From assembly GCF_001690985.1 (NCBI RefSeq), contig NZ_MAJS01000046.1, positions 289,366 to 353,365 of the forward strand: 64,000 nucleotides of DNA, written 5' to 3'. Shown here piece after piece: positions 36,491-45,336 of this stretch. Position 1 is the first letter of the stretch. Every line of letters begins with the position of its first letter. The notes under the pieces were generated by a model. It did no database searches. It was not told the DNA's origin and worked only from the letters and a program-made list of their open reading frames with translations. Made by a program: the position numbers and the translations under genes. This DNA comes from Aliivibrio sp. 1S175. Lineage in GTDB: Bacteria; Pseudomonadota; Gammaproteobacteria; Enterobacterales; Vibrionaceae.

Positions 36491-37788
36491 AGTTTCCTCG
36501 CTATAGACACATCTTCTAAGTGAAGGTTGCCATAACCTATATTGCTACCTGTTGCTAAATAGGTATAAGACCCGATAGGCTCGACGATAAAGCCTTTGCT
36601 ATCTTCTGGAAGCATTGAAGTATGGAAATTAAGCACACTAAATAACCACACATCTTTAGCGCAAGTGAGTTGGTCAAGATCTTCTGGTAAGTCACCATTG
36701 ATTTGCTCGTAATATTCCAAGGCGGAAATACTGATTTTTCCCTTCCCAATAAAGGCTTCAGCAAAAAAGGTATCGCAATGAGAATCAATGTCCGCTTCAA
36801 TCAGCTCTTGTATTTCAACATCAAGTGTCAATTCTCGGCGCTCAGCTTCTTCAACAACCGGAAGTTCATCTTGTTCGACAGGTTGTGCCGTGATTTTCTC
36901 AACAATATCGGCCAATTCTGGCTCTTGGTCCATATCATCAGGATTTGGATGGTGCGCAAATTCAATCGGCTCTGAAAGCCAAAACGTCGGTATGCCATCG
37001 TGCTTTGCTATCTCATCGGGCAAAATCAAATCGTCACTTGGTGTCCAGTGTGGCTCTTGATCAATAAACCGATCAAAGGCGTTGATCAGGTCTTTATCAC
37101 GCTCTCGGTTACGATACTTCAGCATCAAAGCTCGAAGTTGAATTAGGATAGAGCCGAGCTCTTGTTGGCAACTACGAATAGCTCTGTGCATTTCAGTACA
37201 AAACAAGGTGTTGAGCTCTGAGTTATCTCCAGCCGTTTCACTCAACAACTTAAAAGAAAAAGCTTTCATGCCACTAACAAGCTTTTCAGCTTGCTCTATA
37301 GCGACTTGGTTCTCTTTTTGCTTTTGGACGAGCGTATGACCATAACCAAAGTCATAACTGATACGGTTTCTTAGGCGACGACAAGACTCTTGCAAATCCA
37401 TTGTAATTTCATAGACTACCCCTTCAAGGCTATTAAACCTATCTGCCTCTTGTTCGCTTTTGCCATTTAATTTAGCTTCCAGATATTCTTGTGCGAGGTT
37501 CTGAATTTCTGGAATGCGCTCAGCGTGTTGAGTCCCAAGAAACGAACTGGCTTCCGTTTCAAGGAAATAGTTCATCAGTGCTTCCATCTTAGGATGTACA
37601 CGGTAGCCGCGGCTTGTCACGATAACAACGCGGGCTTCTTTTAACTTACGTAGGTCGTTGGCGTTCTCATGAGTTTCACGTATCGTGCCATTTTCAAAAA
37701 CATGAGTTAATGTGTCCTTTGCTTGGCTGATTAAGCTAAGCATGTGGTTGACACCACCATGTTTCCCATTGTTTTGAGAGCTCATCAA
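36487..37788 (-). CDS. Kleisin-like subunit of a Wadjet-like system (JetA/MksF-like)
   Basis: This 433-residue protein begins with a winged-helix-like region (about 15-75, EARVVIVTSRGYRVHPKMEAL) and is mostly helical, with the acidic linker expected of a MukF/JetA kleisin (about 275-330, rich in Glu/Asp). No enzyme motif is seen. Such proteins bridge the two SMC heads. The assignment depends on its place between a MukE-like gene and a TOPRIM gene downstream of an SMC gene, each joined by 4-nt overlaps. Sequence alone would leave it unidentified. Confidence 0.65.
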   Translation of the reverse strand: MMSSQNNGKHGGVNHMLSLISQAKDTLTHVFENGTIRETHENANDLRKLKEARVVIVTSRGYRVHPKMEALMNYFLETEASSFLGTQHAERIPEIQNLAQEYLEAKLNGKSEQEADRFNSLEGVVYEITMDLQESCRRLRNRISYDFGYGHTLVQKQKENQVAIEQAEKLVSGMKAFSFKLLSETAGDNSELNTLFCTEMHRAIRSCQQELGSILIQLRALMLKYRNRERDKDLINAFDRFIDQEPHWTPSDDLILPDEIAKHDGIPTFWLSEPIEFAHHPNPDDMDQEPELADIVEKITAQPVEQDELPVVEEAERRELTLDVEIQELIEADIDSHCDTFFAEAFIGKGKISISALEYYEQINGDLPEDLDQLTCAKDVWLFSVLNFHTSMLPEDSKGFIVEPIGSYTYLATGSNIGYGNLHLEDVSIARKL

Positions 37789-38423
37789 AAGTCGAACTCC
37801 TCTTGGTTCTCGTTTGCTTTGTTAACTGCCTCAACAATCTTTTCATGCGTATCGATGAAATCGAGCACCTCGTAAACAAAGTCTAGTTTTCCGGTCATCA
37901 CATAGAGCTGACGCTCTTTGTTTACTAAATGAGCCACCCCTTCTTTGATCAAAAATTCGATAACCACATTGAGTTTTTCAGTTGCACTGTCGCGCACTTT
38001 TTTTCGACTCACTTTTGGAAGTCGATAAATACTATCGAGTTTCTCCATCAAACTAGGAGACGATTGGATTTGCGCGCTCAAGACAGGCACACTTAACTCA
38101 TCGCCACCAACCATCACAGCTTCAACTTGAGCAGCCTCACTGACTGTCGCTACAAACTTAACCACTGGTCGAATAATACCGTGTACATTGTTCATCAGCG
38201 CGGTCACCTGACGACGATTGTGATCGTCTACACTCTTATAAGTGACATAATAGGCGCTGGTTCGGCTCGTACACTGAAGCTCTCGGTTCATAAGAGTCAA
38301 CGCTTGATTAATTTCTCGGCACGTACGGCCCTCTTTAAGCGTCTTGTAAGCTTCACGATCAGTTGCTGGGCAGATAAAACTACCACTAAGTAGAGACTCT
38401 AGGACTTGTGATACTGGCTTCAT
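37785..38423 (-). CDS. MukE-like subunit of a Wadjet-like system (JetB/MksE-like)
   Basis: This 212-residue protein is mainly helical, with a possible tandem winged-helix arrangement, as in MukE/JetB proteins that bind kleisins. It ends in an acidic tail (ANENQEEFDF). Its length fits JetB, about 200 residues. It overlaps the SMC gene stop and the kleisin-like gene start by 4 nt each. The family was not recognised from a diagnostic motif; size, fold guess and operon support the call. Confidence 0.65.
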   Translation of the reverse strand: MKPVSQVLESLLSGSFICPATDREAYKTLKEGRTCREINQALTLMNRELQCTSRTSAYYVTYKSVDDHNRRQVTALMNNVHGIIRPVVKFVATVSEAAQVEAVMVGGDELSVPVLSAQIQSSPSLMEKLDSIYRLPKVSRKKVRDSATEKLNVVIEFLIKEGVAHLVNKERQLYVMTGKLDFVYEVLDFIDTHEKIVEAVNKANENQEEFDF

Positions 38424-41400
38424 GCTTCTACTCCTGTGCTAGTTTCAGCGGCTTTGGCTAACGCGAGTTTACTTACTTTAGGTTTGTTGAAAATGTTCTT
38501 GTAAGGCGTTAAGTGGTACAGGTACTTAAATAAATTGGCTGTACGGTTATTACCATCGGGCTGAGCCGCAATAACATTGAAGTTGTGTGATCCCATCATC
38601 TTAAGCAGTTTGGCTTGGTTTTCTGCCGTCAGTTTACCAATCTCATCGGTTGGGTAAGTTATTGATAGTCGACTTGCTCCACGTTGTTGCGTCAGTAGCG
38701 CTAAATACAACATGGATTGAATAAGCAAGTTCGTGCCATTACTGGCTAAGTCACGCATATCTTTATCTGTTTTGGCGGTTTTACGCTGGTTGTTCTCGAT
38801 AACTTCAAATTTGATGTCAAACAGCTCAGTGGGCTTCTTAACTTTCTCGGCACTAATATGATAAGTCAGTGTATCTAAAGCATTGTAAAACTCTTTAGTT
38901 GGTAGCTCAGCAGATCCCGTTTTATCCCACTCTTCATAAATCTCAGAGAAGTTAATAATATCTTCCCAACCTTGTAGTTTGGAAAGTGTACTTTCAACGT
39001 TAATGTCAATAGAACCAACCACCGAAAAAGTGTTATTGACCTTTACTTGTTCGGAAATATTGCGACCAAGTTTCTTAATATCACGATCGAAGCCAAGTAG
39101 CCGATGCTTGAAGTCAACGAGCATGCGCCCCATGTTGACCGCGCTTTCAATTGTTATACGGGTCACTTGAGGAATAATGTCATTCATGATGATTTCTAGT
39201 ATATCTATTCGCTTAGAGTCACTAGCAACAATATCTTCTGTAATAGTGTTTCGGCTGCTTTCATTCCAGAAACGATACAGTTCCCCGTCACCAAGGTTGA
39301 GAGTGATAGTTTCCATTTGTTGTATATCTTTTTTACGTTGCTTAGTAAGTCTCTCTAACTCCGGGAGTTTGCTCTCCACATCATTCAATAGTGAATTTAA
39401 ATCGCCGTTATAGTCGTTCTCTTCTTGGCTCCCTTCTTCGCCCTCAAACATCACGTAGTTAGTTAGGCGAGAGATTGCACTGTCAGCTCGCTGCTTGTGG
39501 TTCTTTAAGATAGATAGTTTTTCATCAAACTCTTTCTTGGTTCGATTAGCTTCGACTCTAAGCTCTATCAGTTTTGTTTCTAAAGATTTAACTTCTTGAT
39601 GCACCGCTTCAAGTTCTTTTGCCTTAGTATTACGATCGTCACGCCTCTTAGGGTCATCCACTTCATAAACAGCAATCCATGTCTCATATTCTTTGATCTT
39701 ATGAGACTTCGCTTTTAAGTTTTTGATCTGATTATCAAGAAATTCAATTTCTTCTTTATAGCGTTGATAGATTTCACCGCTAATACCTTGTTTGCTCAAC
39801 CGCTGTTCATACTCCGTTTTGATACGCTGTTTGTTCTCGCCTAACGTCAAAGTACTTTTTTCCAGTAGTTCATCTATAGCGCCGATCGTGAGAGCAAGTG
39901 ATGATTCAATATTGCCAATTTGAGTAAGCCTATCGTTGTTTAGCTCTAATTTTGCCTCTTTAAAACTCTCAAGCGCCAATGAGACTTCTCGCTCAATCTG
40001 GGATATGGCTTTCTCAATCGATTTGATGCTTATATTTATTTTTTCGATTAAGCCCTCTTTTGCACGAGCAATCTCTATTTTCTTATTGTTAAGGTTAACC
40101 TTAGTTTGAGCTAGGTCACCTTCAGCGTTGCGCAGCTCATTGCGTAGTCGTGACAACTCTAGACCTGACTGTTTAACAGCAGAGTTATTTTTTGAAATTT
40201 TCTTATTAAAATCGGTCTCTGTATCGTCAAGCTCATCGATAAGATCCATCAATCGAGCCTGCTCTTCAACATCAGCTTTGTTGGTGACACTACAATCAGC
40301 TAGGCTGCTCGTATCGATGTACAAGTCATACATAGAACCTGAATTTTCAGTCATTGACGGTGTGAGTGTCGTGTCCATCAAAAGCTCATCGGTAAGAACA
40401 CGACCAAGTGGAGAGCTTTGCCATCCCTGTCGATTAGCTTCTAGGAACGAGAACAAGGTTCCTGAATCTGGGTCTAATCGGTTACTGACTACTTTGAATC
40501 TAGCTTCGGCATCGCGCTTGTTACGACGAGTGTCCTCTAAGCTTTCGAGTTGCTTTTCACGTTTAGTTTGTAAGTTGGCTCCTTCCTTCTCGCTCACAAG
40601 TGTCGTGTGTTTTAACGTATCGACTTCCTCTTGCAATCTGTCCTTCTCTAACTCCAATTGTTCTCTCTGTTCAATGAGAAGCTCATCAATATCAGGATTT
40701 TTTAGTCGCTGTTTTTGAGTGGCTAGATCAGCCTTACGCTTCATTAGAGTCGAAGATTTGTCAGTAGTGAAACTTGTATGATATTCGGTCAGTTCCTTTA
40801 ACTGTGGCTGATACACAGCGTCTATCTTATCTTTCTTAACCTTGAATTCTTTTTCGGCATCAAGTTTTTGCTCTATTAGGTCAGACTTTTCTTTATTGAA
40901 CTTACTAACAAGGCTTTGTTTGTCTTTCTCATACTTTGCTTTCGCATCATTGAACTTAATTTCAAGATCGGCGTAACTTTGTCTTTGATGTGTCACCTTA
41001 TCTTCCATTTCTGGAAGTTGCTTAAGCTTAACCGACAGTTCTGGGTAACCATTATTTTCGTATGTTATAAGCTTGCTGTGATGAACGTCGATCTCAGACT
41101 CAATACTTGTAATAGAACGTTGAAGAGCATTCTGTCGAACCTCTTTATCGAGCTTTTTTTCATTAATTTCGCCAATCTTCCTATCGCTATTCTCAAGAAA
41201 GTCTGCGCGCATTAGATCTGTTTTCTTACGGGACTCATCAAGGTTTTCAGAGGCTTCACGAATGATTGTTAAGGCATTGGCGAGCTGAGTGGTTAAGTAC
41301 GCGATCTGCTGATTGTTCGCAATAGCTTCAATGAATGCGTCTTTTTTATCTAGGAAAGCTGTTAGACCGCTGTAGTCATCGCACCATTGTTCAATTCTGT

Positions 41401-42082
41401 TCGCATCCACACCAAATTCTAGTGTGCTATTACCTTGTTCAAGAATATCAAGAAAAAGCGCCTTGGTGTCCGCCATGTTGAATTCACCCTGAATCAATGC
41501 GGCGGTGATTTTTTCGATATGACGAACATCATGACGGCCAGAGCACAAAGAATAACTTAGAAACTGATTGTTCAAAGTTCCTGCATTAATGTTTTGGATA
41601 ATTTCGCGGTACTCTTTGACACTAGTAATACGGGACTCATAATCCAAACCGTTAACGGCCAGTTCTGCGGCCAATTTTGTACAGGCAATAGCGTATGGCT
41701 TTTCTTCGCTGTCTTGTTTAATGATCACTGATTGTTCAAACTGACCTTTAACGAAAAGGTAAACAATGCCACCTTTAGTACTGAGGTTTCGATAACAAAT
41801 GACATGAGCAACTTGACCACGAGCAGTAATGTACTCGAAAACAATATAACTGTTGCTGTGTGGTAAGTACCATTCTACAAAGGGTTTATTAACATTCGAT
41901 TTCCTGACGATCTGCGTGCCAGTCGCTCCATAAAAGAACGGAATAAGCCTTAATAATGATGTTTTTCCTTCTCCGTTACCGCCAGTGATCTGAGTGGGAG
42001 AATCAAAGTAATACTCTGAAAACATCTTGTTTTTCTGATAGGAATTTATTGCGATAACTTTGGTTAATCCGGCATACATCAT
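38420..42082 (-). CDS. SMC-type ATPase of a Wadjet-like system (JetC/MksB-like)
   Basis: This 1220-residue protein has Walker A GGNGEGKTS at about 34-42. Two long coiled-coil stretches (about 280-560 and 620-930) flank a central hinge-like region near 560-620. The C-terminal head has a signature-like segment (LASNGTNLLIQSM, about 1110) and Walker B LSITYPTDEIG with Asp-Glu near 1146. This is the SMC/MukB plan: a rod-shaped ATPase that extrudes DNA loops. As first gene of a four-gene coupled operon with a TOPRIM gene it matches JetC/MksB, though Wadjet loci usually place this gene third. The coding region looks less AT-rich than the lyase genes. Confidence 0.82.
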   Translation of the reverse strand: MMYAGLTKVIAINSYQKNKMFSEYYFDSPTQITGGNGEGKTSLLRLIPFFYGATGTQIVRKSNVNKPFVEWYLPHSNSYIVFEYITARGQVAHVICYRNLSTKGGIVYLFVKGQFEQSVIIKQDSEEKPYAIACTKLAAELAVNGLDYESRITSVKEYREIIQNINAGTLNNQFLSYSLCSGRHDVRHIEKITAALIQGEFNMADTKALFLDILEQGNSTLEFGVDANRIEQWCDDYSGLTAFLDKKDAFIEAIANNQQIAYLTTQLANALTIIREASENLDESRKKTDLMRADFLENSDRKIGEINEKKLDKEVRQNALQRSITSIESEIDVHHSKLITYENNGYPELSVKLKQLPEMEDKVTHQRQSYADLEIKFNDAKAKYEKDKQSLVSKFNKEKSDLIEQKLDAEKEFKVKKDKIDAVYQPQLKELTEYHTSFTTDKSSTLMKRKADLATQKQRLKNPDIDELLIEQREQLELEKDRLQEEVDTLKHTTLVSEKEGANLQTKREKQLESLEDTRRNKRDAEARFKVVSNRLDPDSGTLFSFLEANRQGWQSSPLGRVLTDELLMDTTLTPSMTENSGSMYDLYIDTSSLADCSVTNKADVEEQARLMDLIDELDDTETDFNKKISKNNSAVKQSGLELSRLRNELRNAEGDLAQTKVNLNNKKIEIARAKEGLIEKINISIKSIEKAISQIEREVSLALESFKEAKLELNNDRLTQIGNIESSLALTIGAIDELLEKSTLTLGENKQRIKTEYEQRLSKQGISGEIYQRYKEEIEFLDNQIKNLKAKSHKIKEYETWIAVYEVDDPKRRDDRNTKAKELEAVHQEVKSLETKLIELRVEANRTKKEFDEKLSILKNHKQRADSAISRLTNYVMFEGEEGSQEENDYNGDLNSLLNDVESKLPELERLTKQRKKDIQQMETITLNLGDGELYRFWNESSRNTITEDIVASDSKRIDILEIIMNDIIPQVTRITIESAVNMGRMLVDFKHRLLGFDRDIKKLGRNISEQVKVNNTFSVVGSIDINVESTLSKLQGWEDIINFSEIYEEWDKTGSAELPTKEFYNALDTLTYHISAEKVKKPTELFDIKFEVIENNQRKTAKTDKDMRDLASNGTNLLIQSMLYLALLTQQRGASRLSITYPTDEIGKLTAENQAKLLKMMGSHNFNVIAAQPDGNNRTANLFKYLYHLTPYKNIFNKPKVSKLALAKAAETSTGVEA

Positions 42083-42249
42083 CGTATTTATCTCGATCTT
42101 TGTTGTTTTTCTTGACTGAAAATCAACCAGTTTGAATTTGTGGCAACTAAATCAGGTTGCAGCTGCCATATAATTTATGCTCTCACAGAAATGGCTTCTG
42201 AATCTAATACGCCCTTCTCAATATCCATAATAAATATATGTACTTTATG

Positions 42250-42284
42250 GCTACATGTATATACTGTACACATCAACATGTAGC
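42250..42284. promoter_or_regulatory. Palindromic operator candidate for the WYL regulator
   Basis: GCTACATGT (42250-42258) and ACATGTAGC (42276-42284) form a perfect 9-bp inverted repeat separated by 17 nt. It lies 16 nt before the preferred WYL-gene start and about 170 nt from the SMC gene start, in a divergent promoter. BrxR-type WYL repressors bind such palindromes to autoregulate and silence the nearby defence genes; that role is inferred here. Confidence 0.6.
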
Positions 42285-42300
42285 ATTTGTGAGCAGGAAC

Positions 42301-43152
42301 ATGATTCAAGTAGATATTAAGTGGGACCAACAAGTAAGATTTCGATTAATTGAAATCATAGCCCAGTGGGAAGGTCGACTGACAACAAATCACCTATGTG
42401 ACGCTTTTCATATAGGCCGCCAACAGGCTTCTAGAGATATCAATAAATACATTAGTCTTACAGGCCAAGATCAATTGATACTAGATAGGACAATTAAGGG
42501 TTACAGGCCAGCAGATAGCTTTAAGCCTCGGTTTACTCAAGGTACTGCTCATGAATACCTTATGATGCTTCATCAACAGTATAACCAAGAAGAAACATTT
42601 GAATTCTTTAATTGGGGGGAAGCTCAATCGACAGTATTGAATGTTCCTGAAAGGGCTATATCGCCAAAAATCGTTCGAAGTTTAATTGCTGCCGCAAGGG
42701 CTAATCTTCGTATCGATATTGATTACGTGTCTCTATCTACACCTGAAGTTCGAGGGCGTATAATTGCTCCTCATAGCTTGGTCTATGATGGTATTAGATG
42801 GCATGTGAGAGCATTTTGTGAAGATAGAAGTAGTTATCGTGACTTTGTATTAAGCCGTTTTAGAAACGAACCTGACTTAATGGATAGATCACTAAATACA
42901 CGAGAATATGATGATGATTGGAATCACCAAGTTCAGTTAACGATTACACCTAATCCCTACTTATCTGAAAAACAACAATGTATCGTTGCTGACGATTATG
43001 CTATGGAAAATAAAGAGTTAAAAATCACAACTCGCAAAGCTTTAGTACATTATTACTTACGCCGAATGGGAACAACACAAGACAAAGGATTACTAAAAAA
43101 AGAACCGGAAGTTCATCAATTAACCGCACATTTCGACACAAATAGATATTAA
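42301..43152 (+). CDS. WYL-domain transcriptional regulator (BrxR/CapW-like)
   Basis: I chose the ATG at 42301 because a GAGCAGGA ribosome site precedes it and a palindromic operator lies just upstream; an earlier ATG at 42238 would place that operator inside the gene. The 283-residue product has a winged helix (about 10-65; HLCDAFHIGRQQASRDINKY), a WYL domain with IRWHVRAFCEDRSSYRDFVL (about 160-180), and a C-terminal WCX-like part. Relatives repress BREX, CBASS and other defence loci. It diverges from the Wadjet-like operon and probably controls it. Confidence 0.88.
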   Translation: MIQVDIKWDQQVRFRLIEIIAQWEGRLTTNHLCDAFHIGRQQASRDINKYISLTGQDQLILDRTIKGYRPADSFKPRFTQGTAHEYLMMLHQQYNQEETFEFFNWGEAQSTVLNVPERAISPKIVRSLIAAARANLRIDIDYVSLSTPEVRGRIIAPHSLVYDGIRWHVRAFCEDRSSYRDFVLSRFRNEPDLMDRSLNTREYDDDWNHQVQLTITPNPYLSEKQQCIVADDYAMENKELKITTRKALVHYYLRRMGTTQDKGLLKKEPEVHQLTAHFDTNRY

Positions 43153-43230
43153 TAATGAAGTCGGTAATAAGTTTATCTAAAAAGAATTTATTATAATCAA
43201 GGTGTAAACACATTTCAGGACAAGCCAAAA

Positions 43231-43264
43231 ACAAAAAAGCCCGCACCTTTCGATGCGAGCTTTA
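43231..43264. terminator. Bidirectional terminator between WYL and Crp/Fnr genes
   Basis: AAAAAAGCCCGCA and TGCGAGCTTTAT pair around CCTTTCGA with one mismatch, with A and T runs on the two sides. It sits between the converging ends of the WYL gene (43152) and the Crp/Fnr gene (43269). Confidence 0.75.
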
Positions 43265-43268
43265 TGTT

Positions 43269-43952
43269 CTATTCATGGCCTTCTAAAAAAGATCTCAATT
43301 CATCTTCATTAATAATGATTAAACCTTGATCACTTTTTTCAATGAGATTTTTATCTACCAGACTTTTAACTGCTCTTCGATATACTCTTTCAGACGTTCC
43401 AAATCGCTCGGCTTCTTGAAGTACTTTATCAAAACTCCCTAATGCCGCAGTTATACCACTTTTCTGCATTAATAGGTCATATCCAATATTATACGCAATA
43501 GGATGTAACAAACGGTTGGTATAAATATCCATAGAGTCTTGGTAATCTTCTGCTAGCGCTGCCGCAAAAAAGAACATCATCTCTGGCTGTTTATACAAGG
43601 CTTTAGTTAACGCTTTTAAGCAAATCGTATCTACTTGCAAATACTCATCAGCTGCGACTGTCCACTGACAAGGCGTTTGAGTGAAAAATTCCATTTCCCC
43701 AAAGATATGATAATCACAGTTAGCCTCACCAAGCTGAAATCGTCGCCCATTAAGAGCCAAAATACTCATAGACACACGACCACCAGGAACAATATAAATG
43801 TAATCTAGCGCCTCACCTTGACGAAGTATTTCTGTACCTATATCAACATAACCTGTACTTACTTGGCATTGATAAAGCAGCTCTTTAAATTTATTACTTT
43901 TACTGGCTAAGAATGAGTAAAAGCGACCAGAAGAATAAGGACTGATTTTCAT
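43269..43952 (-). CDS. Crp/Fnr-family transcriptional regulator
   Basis: I place the start at the ATG at 43952 (MKISPYSS); a TTG at 43982 would add ten residues. The roughly 227-residue protein has an N-terminal cyclic-nucleotide-binding-type beta-roll (about 25-130; GTEILRQGEALDYIYIVPGG, FGEMEFF) and a C-terminal winged helix (about 150-220; ERFGTSERVYRRAVKSLVDK). The key Arg-Ser/Thr of true cAMP sites is not evident, so the ligand is unknown. Four cysteines are scattered in the sensor half. Its position 130 nt after a nucleoside-type gene recalls YeiL, but the resemblance is not close enough to name it. Confidence 0.82.
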   Translation of the reverse strand: MKISPYSSGRFYSFLASKSNKFKELLYQCQVSTGYVDIGTEILRQGEALDYIYIVPGGRVSMSILALNGRRFQLGEANCDYHIFGEMEFFTQTPCQWTVAADEYLQVDTICLKALTKALYKQPEMMFFFAAALAEDYQDSMDIYTNRLLHPIAYNIGYDLLMQKSGITAALGSFDKVLQEAERFGTSERVYRRAVKSLVDKNLIEKSDQGLIIINEDELRSFLEGHE

Positions 43953-44082
43953 AATGAACTCATCTAGAAACAATGGCTGCAACGATAATTAGATCCAACT
44001 CTAAACACAACTCTTTCTAGCCTTTTGCCCATAAGTTGTGCTTTAGATCGCTTTAATTCACTAAAGCACAATGTTACTTACT

Positions 44083-44709
44083 TTATGCTCCTTGCTTACA
44101 TAGCGCTTCTAATGCGGTAATGGCCGCTAATCTTTCGCCATTCATCATTGCTGCATTATCATTAACATATTGATTAACGCCCTCTTTCACGTCTTGTTGG
44201 TAAAGAACGACATTATTAAGAATAGAAGCAACCTGTAATCCACGAAGTCTCCCTACAGTGAATAGTGCTGACGTTTCCATATCTGCACCTAAAATGCCTT
44301 TCTTATTCCAATACTGGCAGAGTTGCTCTTCTTCATCGGTATAAAAGCTATCGTGTGACCGAACCCCTGATATAGCAAGAAGTTTGGATTTACTTAACCA
44401 ACGAACTTCAAGTGTTTCTCCACTAGAGTTAGGTTTTGTCCATGCATACCAGCCATAGATGTTGGCACAGAAAAAGAAGAGCTGAAGTAATAACAGGCCA
44501 TAAAGTTGTATTTGAAAGAAAATGACTGCAAATAATGTAACGTTCAGTAAACCAAAAACGTAATTGATGGTTTTTTCTTGGCTTGCAAACCAAATACACA
44601 ATAAACCAAAAATAGTACCAAAGCCCTCTACCCAACTCATGGCATACCCACCACCAATTGGAATATTGACTAGCGTATTATTTATATCTAATAGAGAAAA
44701 TAGGTCCAT
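44083..44709 (-). CDS. PnuC-uridine phosphorylase chimera (deletion fusion)
   Basis: This 208-residue frame joins two unrelated proteins. Residues 1-~114 are the N-terminal half of PnuC, the nicotinamide riboside transporter, with about four helices (EGFGTIFGLLCIWFASQEKT; FFCANIYGWYAWTK). From ~116 onward (VRSHDSFYTDEEEQLCQYW, then LGADMETSALFTVGRL) it is the C-terminal third of a uridine/nucleoside phosphorylase. Adjacent pnuC and udp genes are a common Vibrio pairing, so an in-frame deletion of the intervening DNA explains it. Neither activity is likely to survive: PnuC lacks its later helices and the phosphorylase lacks its phosphate-binding half. Confidence 0.85.
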   Translation of the reverse strand: MDLFSLLDINNTLVNIPIGGGYAMSWVEGFGTIFGLLCIWFASQEKTINYVFGLLNVTLFAVIFFQIQLYGLLLLQLFFFCANIYGWYAWTKPNSSGETLEVRWLSKSKLLAISGVRSHDSFYTDEEEQLCQYWNKKGILGADMETSALFTVGRLRGLQVASILNNVVLYQQDVKEGVNQYVNDNAAMMNGERLAAITALEALCKQGA

Positions 44710-44960
44710 GTTTTTTATCCTTTATTATTATCAGTGCCAGAATCATAAAACAGGATCATCTAGAATGAAGAGGACATTTGTCCCCTCACAATAGAGCGTT
44801 ATCTGATTTTTATATACTAACTCTTAAATATACCACCTGGAGCACTCTCAATTTATTCTAGGTTATCAAGAATCCCAATTCGCGCATTCAAATTTCAGCA
44901 AATTCTCAAGCACATATCACCACCTTGAATATACACATATATCTTTCAAGGAAACCTATT
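44710..44960. other. Intergenic region, nothing clear
   Basis: About 250 nt of AT-rich sequence lie between the chimera gene start and the RadC remnant. No gene, repeat or RNA signature was seen. Confidence 0.5.
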
Positions 44961-45107
44961 ATGCACCCTACTGATTACGTTACCACTTCACCTATGACGG
45001 CCTTACAAGTCTTTGAGAAAGCAGCTGAACTGCTAGATATTCGAGTGCTTGACAATGTGGTGGTTGGCTCACCTTGCGTCTCTTTTGCTGAACGAGGACT
45101 TATCTAA
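44961..45107 (+). pseudogene. RadC C-terminal remnant
   Basis: A short frame from the ATG at 44961 runs 48 codons. TALQVFEKAAELLDIRVLDN and the tail VSFAERGLI are the C-terminal end of a RadC/YeeS JAB-domain protein. The catalytic HxHP...D part is missing; about 13 unrelated residues precede the remnant. RadC-like genes are common cargo of tRNA-integrated islands. The stop overlaps the start of the DUF2787 remnant (TAATG). Confidence 0.75.
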
Positions 45108-45336
45108 TGAAAAGAGAAGTAGTTGTTCATGGTAAAGAGCTAGCATTACCTAAAAATTTGCATCGTCATCTTGAGGTGGTACTCGATAGCTTTTCTCTTC
45201 GTACTGACATCAATCGACTTTCAGTGAACTTTCGAAACACCAGCTATTACCATCGACGAGAAGGATTGCACCCTGTAGAAATGGGCTTTGAGCGAGATGA
45301 CATTAATCGTCACATTTGGAAGCTGGTGTTTATAGA
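45107..45336 (+). pseudogene. Truncated DUF2787 gene
   Basis: The frame starts MKREVVVHGKELALPKNLHR and includes LSVNFRNTSYYHRREGLHPV with EMGFERDD, the DUF2787 signature found in Vibrio islands. Coding resemblance is lost at about IDQLPVAA, where the frame runs antisense into the integrase gene at 45337. The C-terminal third of the family (a YxGxG-type segment) is absent. Its function is unknown even when intact; here it is decayed. Confidence 0.75.

Noticed and set aside
40128..40718. 196-codon antisense frame over the SMC gene, Ser/Arg-rich
   Set aside because: Typical shadow of a coiled-coil coding sequence; no ribosome site.
38420..42082. SMC gene as housekeeping MukB
   Set aside because: It lies in a mobile island, is shorter than MukB (about 1480 residues), and is coupled to a TOPRIM gene, which housekeeping mukBEF lacks.
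42238..42300. Extended start of the WYL gene at 42238
   Set aside because: The extra 21 residues are Cys/His-rich without family match, and they would include the palindromic operator; the ATG at 42301 has a better ribosome site.
43269..43982. Naming the Crp/Fnr gene yeiL
   Set aside because: Position beside a nucleoside gene fits, but remembered YeiL sequence does not align well enough.
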